Of a DNA stretch of 64,000 bases, positions 1-8,305 are shown in pieces; the first letter of the stretch is position 1, and the number at the start of each line of letters is the position of its first letter. The notes beneath the pieces are model-generated. The model saw only the letters and a list, made by a program, of their open reading frames with translations, ran no database searches and was not told where the DNA came from. A program made the translations under genes and the position numbers. Source of the stretch: RUG11237 sp050874665 (lineage in GTDB: Bacteria > Bacillota > Clostridia > Lachnospirales > Lachnospiraceae); assembly GCA_050874665.1 (NCBI GenBank), contig JBNMLC010000004.1, forward strand, positions 62,001 to 126,000, given 5' to 3'.

Positions 1-1023
1 CGTAAAAAAGGATTTGTTGCAGTCATTGCAATTATAATTGTTTTACTTGTATGTATTATTGTAATGATTTCAAATTTTTCAAGGAAAGTGCAGCTAAATG
101 AACTCCCCATCTCAGGAAATACTACCGGAAATTTAAATAATTCCGGCTTATTCTGTGAAAGCAACGGAATATTATATTTTTCTAATGCTTATGACAATCA
201 CGCTTTGTATTCTTACAATCCTGACAACGGAAAATGCAAGAAACTCTGCGATGGTCCTGTCAAGAGTATAAATGTAGATTCTCATTACATTTATTATGTG
301 CGGGAAGCATCGAAAACGGAAGGCACCTTTGGATTCTCAAGTGCAGCCTTTAAAGGTTTGTACCGCATGAACTTAAATGGGAAACATAAAACCTGTCTTT
401 CTAATGGAAATGTTGGAAATGTTCAGTTAATTAATAACCAGATATTTTTCCAAAATCACTCCAATGATTATGGTTTTCACTTATTTTCCATTGGTATTGA
501 CGGCAAAGGAGAAAGGGAAGTATTAGCAGAAGCTGTAAATCCAACAGGATATTTTGGCAATGCATTGTACTTTTGCAATACAAAAGAAAATCATAATGTT
601 ATGAAAATGAATCCTGATACCTATGAAAAAGAATTACTCTATGAAGGCAACTGCTATTTTCCAACTATTCAGGATAATTATTTATATTTTATGGATGTGG
701 AAGATAATTATTCACTTGCAAAGGTAGACTTAACTACAAACGAAAAAATCACGTTAACTACAGAACGTCTTGATACATACAACTTATATGGAGATACCAT
801 CTTCTATCAGGTAAGTGATACCAACAATCCTTGTCTGAAGCGAATGAAAACAGATGGAAGCGGTATGGAAATAATTCAGACCGGTGTTTTCCATGATATT
901 AACATTACAAACAATTACACGTATTTTACAGCATATAATTCCACTACACCTATTTACCGCACTCCAACGACCGGAGTGGTAGATGTAACTTCATTTACAG
1001 AAGCTTTTAATGCTGTAAAGTAA
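1..1023 (+). CDS. DUF5050-like beta-propeller membrane protein (5' end outside window)
   Basis: The reading frame is open from the first base of the window, so the gene begins upstream; 340 residues are visible. The first visible residues are basic (RKKGF) and lead into a hydrophobic stretch of about 17 residues rich in Ile and Val, which is a single membrane anchor. The rest is outside the membrane and made of repeating blocks of the type 'NNYLYFxxxxDNxSLxKVDLxT', the pattern of DUF5050 proteins, which are thought to fold as beta-propellers. An internal ATG at 64 is not the real start because the membrane segment precedes it. Function is unknown. A D-Ala-D-Ala carboxypeptidase starts 17 bases downstream, so co-transcription and a cell-envelope role are plausible. 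Confidence 0.75.
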   Translation, partial: RKKGFVAVIAIIIVLLVCIIVMISNFSRKVQLNELPISGNTTGNLNNSGLFCESNGILYFSNAYDNHALYSYNPDNGKCKKLCDGPVKSINVDSHYIYYVREASKTEGTFGFSSAAFKGLYRMNLNGKHKTCLSNGNVGNVQLINNQIFFQNHSNDYGFHLFSIGIDGKGEREVLAEAVNPTGYFGNALYFCNTKENHNVMKMNPDTYEKELLYEGNCYFPTIQDNYLYFMDVEDNYSLAKVDLTTNEKITLTTERLDTYNLYGDTIFYQVSDTNNPCLKRMKTDGSGMEIIQTGVFHDINITNNYTYFTAYNSTTPIYRTPTTGVVDVTSFTEAFNAVK

Positions 1024-1040
1024 AATTTTAGGAGAGTATA

Positions 1041-2543
1041 ATGAAAGTAAAAAAAATAACTGCTATTTTTCTTGCTGCTGTCATGTGTTTTTCTACTGTG
1101 ACAACAGCAAATGCTACTGAAACCACTTATTCCGAAGAAGCAATGGCTCGTGCTGCCATTCCTATTGAAAGTAACGAAATTGAGAACTGGCCGGACGGTC
1201 CTGTATGTTATGCGGAATCAGCTATTTTAATGGAAGCGTCTACAGGCACCATTCTTTATGAAAAAAATTCTCACGAGCAGCTTTATCCGGCAAGTATTAC
1301 TAAAATTATGACTGGACTTTTGGCGGTAGAAAATTCATCTCTGGATGAAACTGTAACCTTTTCTCATAATTCTGTTTTCGGTATTCCTAGTGGAAGTAGT
1401 ATTGTAGGGGGAATTGATGAAGGTGATCAATATTCTATGGAGTTTTGCCTTTACGGTCTAATGCTTTTATCCGGAAATGAAACGGCAATGGCAATTGCTG
1501 AACATGTGGCAGGTAGTACGGAGGCTTTTGCTGACATGATGAATCAAAAGGCAGCCGAGCTTGGGTGTTTAAATACACATTTTGTAAACCCTCACGGTCT
1601 CCATGATCCTAATCACTACACTTCCGCATATGATATGGCATTAATTGCCCAGGCTGCTTTGCAGAACCCTGACATTAAAAAATTCATGTGTACTGCTTCT
1701 TATGATTTCCCACCTACCTCTAAAGGAGAAACCCGTTATGACAGTGCAAACCACCACAAAATGATGCAGGGTGGTGCTTATGAATACGACGGATGTATTG
1801 GTGGTAAGACAGGCTATACTTCTGATGCCGGTCAGACACTGGTAACTTTTGCGGAGCGTGACGGCATGACGTTAATCTGTGTTGTTTTAAAAGAGGACAA
1901 GCCTTGTCACTGGACAGATACTGCCACCTTATTAGATTATGGCTTTCAAAATTTTCAGAAATTAAATATTTCTGAAAATGAAAAGAATTTCTCCATTGAC
2001 AACGCAAACTTTTTTCAAACAGAAAGCAACATTTTTGGAAACACAAAACCTTTGATTGAGGTAAATAAATCAGGAAGCATTATTCTTCCTAAAAATGCAT
2101 CTTTTGAGGACGCAACACCAACACTGAATTTTGATAAAGCAGATGAAGCTTCCAATGTAATAGCGACCTTAGATTACTCCTTTAATGATCATTTTGTGGG
2201 ATTTACTACCGTTGATTTAGCCAAAAGTGAAGATGAGGCATTTGAGTTTTCCACTAACTCTTCTGCCATGAAAGACGGGGAATCCGTAGCAATTGATACG
2301 AAAAATAACACCGTAACCGTGGAAAAGACGAATAAGAAAAAGAATCAGATAGTTCTTTTCTTTTTGATAGGTATTATTGTACTTGCTTCATTAGTCATTA
2401 TTATCCTGCTGATTTTAAAGAAATTTAAACTTTCTTCCACTTCCTCTGAAAGTTATGTAGGAAAGAAATTAAAACCAGGCCAGAAATCTTCCCGCTCTAA
2501 ACGAAAAAAGTATCCGTCAAAATATAAGAATCTAAAATTCTAA
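1041..2543 (+). CDS. D-alanyl-D-alanine carboxypeptidase (S11, DacF/PBP5 type)
   Basis: 500 residues, a low-molecular-weight penicillin-binding protein that trims the terminal D-Ala from peptidoglycan stem peptides outside the membrane. An N-terminal signal peptide (about residues 1-26, cleavage near ANA-TE) is followed by the three S11 motifs: SxxK as SITK at 85-88 with the acylating Ser85, SGN at 144-146 and KTG at 256-258. A C-terminal transmembrane helix (about 435-460) is followed by a very basic tail. The helix replaces the amphipathic anchor of E. coli PBP5. The ribosome binding site AGGAGA lies just before the ATG. The start is 17 bases after the DUF5050 gene and a terminator follows, so the two probably form one transcript. 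Confidence 0.93.
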   Translation: MKVKKITAIFLAAVMCFSTVTTANATETTYSEEAMARAAIPIESNEIENWPDGPVCYAESAILMEASTGTILYEKNSHEQLYPASITKIMTGLLAVENSSLDETVTFSHNSVFGIPSGSSIVGGIDEGDQYSMEFCLYGLMLLSGNETAMAIAEHVAGSTEAFADMMNQKAAELGCLNTHFVNPHGLHDPNHYTSAYDMALIAQAALQNPDIKKFMCTASYDFPPTSKGETRYDSANHHKMMQGGAYEYDGCIGGKTGYTSDAGQTLVTFAERDGMTLICVVLKEDKPCHWTDTATLLDYGFQNFQKLNISENEKNFSIDNANFFQTESNIFGNTKPLIEVNKSGSIILPKNASFEDATPTLNFDKADEASNVIATLDYSFNDHFVGFTTVDLAKSEDEAFEFSTNSSAMKDGESVAIDTKNNTVTVEKTNKKKNQIVLFFLIGIIVLASLVIIILLILKKFKLSSTSSESYVGKKLKPGQKSSRSKRKKYPSKYKNLKF

Positions 2544-2575
2544 CACATATGTTTATAACATGAACCAATATTTTG

Positions 2576-2611
2576 GGGCTCTCACTTAATAGTGTAGAGC
2601 CCTTTTAGTTT
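2576..2611 (+). terminator. Rho-independent terminator after the carboxypeptidase gene
   Basis: GGGCTCT at 2576-2582 pairs perfectly with AGAGCCC at 2596-2602, the inner CAC/GTG extends the stem, and TTTTAGTTT follows. Confidence 0.85.
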
Positions 2612-2673
2612 CATTCTATATTATTCTGATATAACAGGAAATTGCGCTTTTTTACATCACCCAGACAGTGGCT

Positions 2674-3561
2674 TTACCAGTTTTTTATCTCACTGCTGCT
2701 ATCGTGCTTCTCTTTTCGTTCTTCTACCATGTGAGCAAACCATTCCACCATAGCCGGATCATAATGTGAAAAGAATGCACTTTCCATTTTGTCCAGTGAC
2801 GTGATAGCAGCTATATCCTCATCTGAAAGCACAAAATCAAAGACGTTTAGATTTTCCTGCATTCGTTCAATATGAGTAGACTTTGGAATAACCACTACTC
2901 CCCTTTGCAAATGCCAGCGAAGAATGACCTGTGCTACCGACTTGCCATATTTCTTACCAATCTCCGACAAAACCTGATTAGTAAACATATTGCCCCGTCC
3001 CTCACCAAATGGTGCCCATGCTTCCATTTGTACTTTGTATTTTTCCATCCATTTCTTTGCTTTTGCCTGCTGATTGAAGGGATGTACTTCTACCTGATTT
3101 ATCATAGGCTTAATGCGGGCAAAGGAGCAAATATCAACCAGACGGTCCGGGTAGAAATTAGATACACCAATTGCCCTGATTTTTCCTGCTTCATAGAGTT
3201 CCTCTAATGCACGCCATGCACCATAGTAATCGGAAAATGGCTGATGAAGCAGACAAAGATCCAGATAATCTGTCCGAAGTTTTTGCATGGATTCAAGCAC
3301 TGATTGTTTTGCAGCTTCGTACCCATAATGTTCCACCCAGACCTTTGTAGTCAGAAAAATATCCTTACGCTCTATGCCAGATTTTTCAATTGCTGCCCCC
3401 ACCTGTTCTTCATTAAAATAACTTTGTGCGGTATCAATAGAGCGGTATCCCACTTGCAATGCGTCAGATACACAACGCTCACACTCATCCTGTGTCACCT
3501 GATAAACCCCATAGCCAAGCTGAGGCATTTTAATACCATTGCTTAATGTAATATTTTCCAT
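2674..3561 (-). CDS. aldo/keto reductase
   Basis: 295 residues, an NADPH-dependent carbonyl reductase of the AKR superfamily (single-domain TIM barrel, cytoplasmic). The catalytic tetrad is visible: Asp43, Tyr48, Lys73 and His106. The family signatures SIDTAQSY and IGVSNF are present, and IPKS near the C-terminus fits the cofactor phosphate site. A longer reading frame starts upstream, but the ATG at 3561 is preceded by a perfect AAGGAGG and begins with the expected MENITLSNGIKMPQLGYG. The gene is divergent from merR and its own promoter has the 19-base spacer typical of MerR targets. The natural substrate cannot be told from sequence; a small aldehyde or quinone stress response is a guess from the MerR partner. 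Confidence 0.93.
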   Translation of the reverse strand: MENITLSNGIKMPQLGYGVYQVTQDECERCVSDALQVGYRSIDTAQSYFNEEQVGAAIEKSGIERKDIFLTTKVWVEHYGYEAAKQSVLESMQKLRTDYLDLCLLHQPFSDYYGAWRALEELYEAGKIRAIGVSNFYPDRLVDICSFARIKPMINQVEVHPFNQQAKAKKWMEKYKVQMEAWAPFGEGRGNMFTNQVLSEIGKKYGKSVAQVILRWHLQRGVVVIPKSTHIERMQENLNVFDFVLSDEDIAAITSLDKMESAFFSHYDPAMVEWFAHMVEERKEKHDSSSEIKNW

Positions 3562-3614
3562 AATGAAATCCTCCTTTTTATAATTTGTTGACTTGAATTT
3601 TTTCTCACGGTATA

Positions 3615-3645
3615 ATTGTATCAGTCGGTAGTTACCACCGGTCAA
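3615..3645 (-). promoter_or_regulatory. MerR-type promoter of the aldo/keto reductase with dyad operator
   Basis: On the minus strand -35 TTGACC (3645-3640) and -10 TACAAT (3620-3615) are separated by 19 bases, 2 more than optimal, as in promoters that MerR proteins untwist. The spacer contains the near-palindrome CGGTAGTTACCACCG (3626-3640), with one mismatched pair. Confidence 0.7.
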
Positions 3646-3788
3646 TACTTTTTGAATGTAGGAGGTGTAAAATGAAATAGTAAATTCTTGATTCACCATT
3701 TAAATTCGTGCTTAACGATTTTAGTCTTACACGTTTTGTGATATGATTATCTTGGTTAGTGGATTCCTCCATTAAAGGAGGATTATTT

Positions 3789-5129
3789 ATGTCTAAGAAA
3801 AAAGAATATGATCAAAAGCATCTTACTACCAGTCAGCGTATCCATATCGAAAAGGGATTGAATGACGGATTATCTTTTGCTGCCATTGCCAGAAAACTAG
3901 ATAAACACCCTAGCACTATTGCAAAAGAAGTAAAAAAACATCGTACGTTTCAACTGCGTGATGAAAATCCAAAGAAGCCACTTCGATGTGCTCTTTTTAA
4001 AGAATGCACCATGCGTTTCCTTTGTGATGAAAAGGATTGTGTAAAAATGTGTAAAACCTGCTTTGACGTAAGACTTCAGGTTTCCAAATGCAGTTACTTA
4101 TGTCCGGAATATTGCGAGCCACAATGTGACTCCATTTGTAAGGCTCCTTATGTTTGTAATCATTGTGCAAGACAACGAACCTGCAACAAAAATAAAGCCT
4201 ATTACATTGCTCAAAACGCCGATAAATCTTATCATGAACTACTCGTCTCTTGCAGACAGGGAATTAATCAGAATGCAGCCGATATTGCTTTACTTGACGA
4301 TCTTATTTCTCCGTTACTTGCACAGGGACAGTCATTAGCACATATTTATGCTTTTCATGGACATGAGATTCCATGCTCCAGAAAAACACTTTACAACTAC
4401 ATCAATCAAGGCGTTTTCACTGCCAGAAACATTGATTTACGCCGTAAAGTACGTTATAAATGTAAACCAAGAAAAACTGGTACAAGAATAAGTTTGGCGG
4501 CAAAACAATTTCGTATAGGGCGAACATATGATGATTTTCAAAAATTTATTCAGGCAAATCCAGATGTTCCCATTGTTGAAATGGATACCGTAGAAGGTGG
4601 GCGGGATAACAGTACGCAAGCTTTTTTGACTATCTTTTTCCGTAACTGTTCTCTCATGCTCATTTTTGTATTACAAGAAAAATCCCAGGATCAGGTCATA
4701 CAAGTATTCGATTATCTAACAGAAAAGCTTACCATAAAAGTTTTTCAAGAGCTTTTTCCAGTGATTCTTACGGATAATGGTACGGAATTTCAATTTCCAG
4801 AACGAATAGAATGTGATAAAAACGGAGAAATCCGTACCAGAATCTTTTACTGTAATCCCAACTCCTCCTGGCAGAAGGGACGGATTGAAAAGAACCACGA
4901 ATATATTCGATATGTGATTCCAAAAGGTCGGAGTCTGGATAACTATACCCAACGAGATGCCTGTATCTTAATGAATCATATCAATAGTGAAGCCCGAGAC
5001 AGCCTGAATGGCTGCACTCCATTCAGGCTGTCGAAACTGCTTTTGAATAACAGGTTACACAGACTACTATGTCTTCAGGAAATACCTGCAGACATAGTCA
5101 CTTTGAAACCATCGCTACTCAAAAAATAG
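3789..5129 (+). CDS. IS30-family transposase
   Basis: 446 residues from the ATG at 3789, which has AAAGGAGG in front; the frame is open further upstream but without a site. Order of parts: N-terminal helix-turn-helix (about 10-55, 'SFAAIARKLDKHPSTIAKEV'), a cysteine-rich segment (about 65-130, at least 16 Cys, probably zinc-binding), a second DNA-binding region, then the DDE catalytic core with Asp in VEMDTVEG, Asp in LTDNGTEF and Glu in KGRIEKNHEYIR. This core layout is the IS30 signature. The gene looks intact. The codons near the C-terminus include a 14-bp perfect inverted repeat, noted separately. Confidence 0.93.
   Translation: MSKKKEYDQKHLTTSQRIHIEKGLNDGLSFAAIARKLDKHPSTIAKEVKKHRTFQLRDENPKKPLRCALFKECTMRFLCDEKDCVKMCKTCFDVRLQVSKCSYLCPEYCEPQCDSICKAPYVCNHCARQRTCNKNKAYYIAQNADKSYHELLVSCRQGINQNAADIALLDDLISPLLAQGQSLAHIYAFHGHEIPCSRKTLYNYINQGVFTARNIDLRRKVRYKCKPRKTGTRISLAAKQFRIGRTYDDFQKFIQANPDVPIVEMDTVEGGRDNSTQAFLTIFFRNCSLMLIFVLQEKSQDQVIQVFDYLTEKLTIKVFQELFPVILTDNGTEFQFPERIECDKNGEIRTRIFYCNPNSSWQKGRIEKNHEYIRYVIPKGRSLDNYTQRDACILMNHINSEARDSLNGCTPFRLSKLLLNNRLHRLLCLQEIPADIVTLKPSLLKK
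4998..5032 (+). repeat. 14-bp perfect hairpin inside the transposase coding sequence
   Basis: GACAGCCTGAATGG (4998-5011) and CCATTCAGGCTGTC (5019-5032) are exact complements around a 7-base loop, within codons for RDSLNGCTPFRLSK. Confidence 0.8.
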
Positions 5130-5154
5130 AACTACAAGCAAGCTGGAATCCACT

Positions 5155-5182
5155 GCCGAATTTAATCCTACAAAAATTCGGC
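5155..5182 (+). terminator. hairpin after the transposase gene, possible terminator
   Basis: GCCGAATTT (5155-5163) and AAATTCGGC (5174-5182) are exact complements. No clean U-run follows, so termination is uncertain; a structural role at the IS end is also possible. A 10-bp inverted repeat, AGTGGATTCC at 3758 and GGAATCCACT at 5145, also brackets the transposase gene. Confidence 0.45.
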
Positions 5183-5375
5183 ATGTGGAATTTAGTCTTG
5201 CACAGTTATCCAGATGCCTGTTTGTCATGCTTGCACACATGAAAACAGACCCCTGTAAGTTTATTATAGCTCTATTTTGGTCACTCGTAAATCAAAACAA
5301 CCTGAATTAAGTCTTATAAAATCAAGGTTTGACATAAATCAGGAATTTACTTTGAAATTTAACCGAGGAAAATTA

Positions 5376-5780
5376 ATGATGTATTCCATGAAAGAAGCCT
5401 GTAATTTAACAGGTATGACCTATGAAAAACTAAAATTTTATTGTAATGAAGGATTAGTTCCAAATGTGAAACGTGACAGCCATAACTACCGTGTCTTTGA
5501 CGAATATGATATTAAATGGATTCAGAGTTTAAATTGCTTAAAAAGCTGCGGTATGAGTATTGCTGAAATGAAACAATATCTATCTCTTTGCCTTAAGGGA
5601 GAAGCTTCCATTCCTGAACGCAAAATAATTCTTGCTGCAAAAAGAGAAGCTCTGCTCCATTCCATTGACGAACTGCAAAAGGCCGTTGATTTTATAGATT
5701 GGAAGCAAAACTTCTACGACGAAATACTATCTGGAAAAACAAAATATTATAGTAACCTGATTCCTTATGTAAAAGAATAA
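5376..5780 (+). CDS. MerR-family transcriptional regulator, start region disrupted by IS30
   Basis: 134 residues from ATG 5376. The N-terminal winged helix (MKEACNLTGMTYEKLKFYCNEGL, then NYRVFDEYDIKWI) is intact and is followed by the long dimerisation helix of MerR proteins; the C-terminus ends in YYSNLIPYVKE, as in regulators beside aldo/keto or alcohol dehydrogenase genes. No metal-binding cysteine pair is seen. The IS30 element sits exactly after the old start region: before insertion the protein read MKFNRGKLMMYSMKE behind AGGAGGTG at 3660. Translation can now begin only at internal codons; GAGGAA at 5365 suits ATG 5376 or 5379. It probably still makes a functional protein if transcribed. 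Likely target: the divergent aldo/keto reductase promoter. Confidence 0.85.
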   Translation: MMYSMKEACNLTGMTYEKLKFYCNEGLVPNVKRDSHNYRVFDEYDIKWIQSLNCLKSCGMSIAEMKQYLSLCLKGEASIPERKIILAAKREALLHSIDELQKAVDFIDWKQNFYDEILSGKTKYYSNLIPYVKE

Positions 5781-5804
5781 TGGTCGATTGAGAGATTAGA
5801 TGTT

Positions 5805-6389
5805 CTATAATCCAAATTTATCCCTAACGGAATTAAAAGAACAAATTTCCGGCATGTTATCAAGAGGCGCAGCAATCAATTTATCCATATAGGTCCCTGT
5901 ATACCATCGTCCGAATTTATAACCCAGATAATCGATTTTTCCCACCATATGATATCCCATCCGTTCATGAAACTGTATACTTCCAAAATCTGAATATTCA
6001 TCCACCGGAAGAGTAATATGTGCGATTGTTTTAATTATATGTTGTTCTCTCAAAATGCCTTCCAAAAGCTGATAGAGGCTTTTCCCAATACCCTGACCAC
6101 GCACATTTTTGTTTAAATAAATACTCATTTCCGCATTCCATGCATAAGCTGCTCTCGGTTGAAACCTCCCGGCGTAAGCATAACCGATGATTCCATTCTT
6201 CGATTCAGCAATAAGATAAGGATAAAATTCCAAAATATGCTCCATTCTACCCTTAAATTCATCTACAGTGGGAACTTCATACTCAAAAGTTAAAGAAGAA
6301 TGCTTCACATAGTAAGCATAAATATTCAATATATCCTGTGCATCATCCAAATTCGCTGTGCGAATGTCAACTCTTTCTTCGCTTGACAT
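5805..6389 (-). CDS. GNAT N-acetyltransferase, phosphinothricin acetyltransferase-like
   Basis: 194 residues. The acetyl-CoA binding motif A is visible as RGQGIGKSLYQLLE (around residues 96-109), preceded by the MSIYLNKNVRG beta strand. The N-terminus (VDIRTANLDDAQDILNIYAYYV) and the segment SSLTFEYEVPTVDEF match the PAT/MnaT branch of the family, which acetylates small amines such as phosphinothricin or methionine sulfone-like compounds. The tail of about 20 residues after YMDKL is longer than usual. GGAGATATT lies before the start. It is convergent with merR (24 bases apart) and on the same strand as the exonuclease upstream. The real substrate is not known. Confidence 0.85.
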   Translation of the reverse strand: MSSEERVDIRTANLDDAQDILNIYAYYVKHSSLTFEYEVPTVDEFKGRMEHILEFYPYLIAESKNGIIGYAYAGRFQPRAAYAWNAEMSIYLNKNVRGQGIGKSLYQLLEGILREQHIIKTIAHITLPVDEYSDFGSIQFHERMGYHMVGKIDYLGYKFGRWYTGTYMDKLIAAPLDNMPEICSFNSVRDKFGL

Positions 6390-6448
6390 AGATAATATCT
6401 CCTTTTCTATTCTTTATGCTCCACTTTAGAAAACATGCTCCATTTTTC

Positions 6449-7408
6449 CTATGTTCCTAAATGTTTTCTTTTTTCCCTTCTCTTTTTTCTTACTTCTTCC
6501 TGTTTCTTCTTAATAAGAAAAGCTTCGTCTTCTGAAACCAATTTTAATGTCTTGATTGCATAAAATTTTCCATCTTCCGTCTTTTTCATGCGGATTTTTC
6601 CTTTGAGAAATCCATGATTTTCACAATAAGCCTGACAAAAATATGTTTTGGCATTTCCTGAAAACCAACGAATTTTTTTTCTTGCATTTTTGCCGCACAG
6701 ATAACATCTGCTGCTGGCAACCTCCCGATCTGCCATTGCATCTTCTTTACTTAAAAATTCTCTTGAAATATACTTTGAATATTTTTCAAATACAGCATAC
6801 ACTTCACTTTTTTTATTTTGGGGACGTATAAATGTATCAATCGAATAATAACGTTCCATGTCTGAATAACTCATATGCTGCATAATGCGCATCGTATACA
6901 TGGCATCTTCACATGCCCTGTGAAAAGCCGCATTCTTTAATATATGTAAATAATCCACTGCATACTCTAAAGACCTTCTTATCTTTGTGTCTTCCTCATA
7001 TACCATAGAAAAGACTTTTTGAACATCGTAGAATTTAAATGGTCCCTGTGCCAGTGAATCCAAACCATAAAATTTCATATTTCGCTGTAATTCCAATAAA
7101 TCTGTAGAACCCCATGTACAGAATATGTAATCTTCCCCACACCATTCCAAAAATTCTGTTACTGCTTCAACAAATCCTTCTCCCCTTTTCAAATCCTTCA
7201 TAGTAAGAGAAAGTATATTCTTTGTATAAAAATTGATTTCTTTATATACGGCAGGGCGAATCAATCGACTAAATTCTCCTATACACTCCTTTTTACTATT
7301 CATTTTCATTGCGCCGATTTCTATAATTTCAAACGGAAGCTCTTTATTTTCCATTTCTTTTCCATAGGGACATTGATTCCACTCTAAATCCAATACGATA
7401 TAGTTCAT
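6449..7408 (-). CDS. DEDDh 3'-5' exonuclease (RNase T / KapD-like)
   Basis: 319 residues. The DnaQ-like exonuclease fold is shown by DLE at 7-9 (Asp7, Glu9), Asp103 in WGSTDL and the HxxxxD pair His163/Asp168 in FHRACEDAMYTM, the DEDDh set. The first residues, MNYIVLDLEWNQ, match the ERI-1/KapD branch. After the nuclease domain (about 1-180) is a basic region with a CYLCGK knuckle and further Cys/His residues (about 233-275) that could bind zinc. The substrate, single-stranded DNA or RNA, is unknown. The start lies 9 bases after the sortase stop, so the gene is read as the last member of the pilus operon, but its role there is unexplained. Confidence 0.83.
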   Translation of the reverse strand: MNYIVLDLEWNQCPYGKEMENKELPFEIIEIGAMKMNSKKECIGEFSRLIRPAVYKEINFYTKNILSLTMKDLKRGEGFVEAVTEFLEWCGEDYIFCTWGSTDLLELQRNMKFYGLDSLAQGPFKFYDVQKVFSMVYEEDTKIRRSLEYAVDYLHILKNAAFHRACEDAMYTMRIMQHMSYSDMERYYSIDTFIRPQNKKSEVYAVFEKYSKYISREFLSKEDAMADREVASSRCYLCGKNARKKIRWFSGNAKTYFCQAYCENHGFLKGKIRMKKTEDGKFYAIKTLKLVSEDEAFLIKKKQEEVRKKRREKRKHLGT

Positions 7409-7417
7409 ATGACCACC

Positions 7418-8296
7418 TTATTTTCTCTTTTTTGTCAATATCGCTCCACCCACAATAAGCAAAAGAATTACGCCTGCTCCAATCACAGGCACATAAGTTT
7501 CCAGCCGAATTTGCTTTTCTGAACTGCTGATTTCATTCCTTTTTTGTGGTTCTTTTGTTTCTGCTTTTTGAATTGTCTTCTCTGGTTCTTTTACACTTTC
7601 ACAACGCTCACCATAGACTAAATATCTGTGGGTATTCTTTGTATATGGATGACAGGTCAACAACGTTATTTTATCTTTTCCCGTTTCAATGAGTATTTCA
7701 CTAATTTCATCGGGAAGCACCACCTTTGTCTCTGTCACCTGATAAGTCAGTACATCAAACAATGTTGCAAGCTCTATCTTATCACCTGTCTGTAGCATCT
7801 CTATCTCGCGAAACATAGGTGTTCCCTGATATCCTCTGTGAGCTGCCACCACCACATTTGTATTTTCGCCCCCTAACGGCATAGAGGTTTCTCCTAGAAT
7901 TACTGCACCCTTTTTCATATTTTCACTGTCAGCTCCTAAATAAAGCGGCAGCTTCACATTCATTTTCGGAATATTTATCATTCCTATCATATTACTTTTA
8001 AGTCCATATTTTGTCAGATCAAAAGATGGCATCTCATAATCAAAGGGATCTTTTAAGTTTTCCTGTCCTTCTGCATAGATTCTTTCGTTATACTCCTGCA
8101 TATCCGCATACAGTCGAACTATATTTTCATTTGCAGAGTCTTCCTCCTGAATTTCACATAGTTCCTGTTGAAAATCTTCCTCTGCCTTTTTCGTCTTTTC
8201 TTCTGCTTTCCATTCTGTCAGTTTTGGATAACAAAACACTGCCAGTCCACAAAAAAACAAAATTAACATAGCAGCCTGAAGTACTTTTCGTTTCAT
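7418..8296 (-). CDS. class C sortase (second sortase of the pilus operon)
   Basis: 292 residues. A signal-anchor helix at 5-25 is followed by a coiled-coil-like linker, the lid motif DPF (83-85) typical of class C pilus sortases, and the catalytic set His153 (AAHRG), Cys215 (LLTCHP) and Arg224 (THRYLV). A C-terminal transmembrane helix (about 270-288) with RK tail is also usual for class C enzymes. Such enzymes cut LPxTG pilins at the cell surface and link them to a lysine of the next subunit. It starts 9 bases after the transglutaminase-like gene. Two sortases in the operon suggest division of labour, for example shaft polymerisation and wall anchoring or tip attachment; which does which cannot be seen. 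Confidence 0.9.
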   Translation of the reverse strand: MKRKVLQAAMLILFFCGLAVFCYPKLTEWKAEEKTKKAEEDFQQELCEIQEEDSANENIVRLYADMQEYNERIYAEGQENLKDPFDYEMPSFDLTKYGLKSNMIGMINIPKMNVKLPLYLGADSENMKKGAVILGETSMPLGGENTNVVVAAHRGYQGTPMFREIEMLQTGDKIELATLFDVLTYQVTETKVVLPDEISEILIETGKDKITLLTCHPYTKNTHRYLVYGERCESVKEPEKTIQKAETKEPQKRNEISSSEKQIRLETYVPVIGAGVILLLIVGGAILTKKRK

Positions 8297-8305
8297 ATTT
8301 TCCTC

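Larger units (their letters stand above)
3679..5352 (+). mobile_element. IS30-family insertion sequence inserted in the start of merR
   Basis: About 1674 bp. The ends are inverted repeats: AGTAAATTCTTGATT at 3679-3693 against AATCAGGAATTTACT at 5337-5351 (14 of 15 complementary). The bases TGAAAT occur immediately outside both ends (3673-3678 and 5353-5358) and are read as a target duplication; because the end bases are ambiguous by one, it could be TGAAA with the element one base longer. Removing the element and one copy joins ATGAAAT to TTAACCGAGG and restores an open merR frame behind an AGGAGGTG site. The single transposase gene fills most of the element. The right end carries TTGACA pointing outward (5329-5334). 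Confidence 0.8.

Noticed and set aside
3672..3680. ATG with a perfect AGGAGG upstream as a leader peptide
   Set aside because: It reads only Met-Lys-stop and is explained as the original merR start cut off by the IS30 element.
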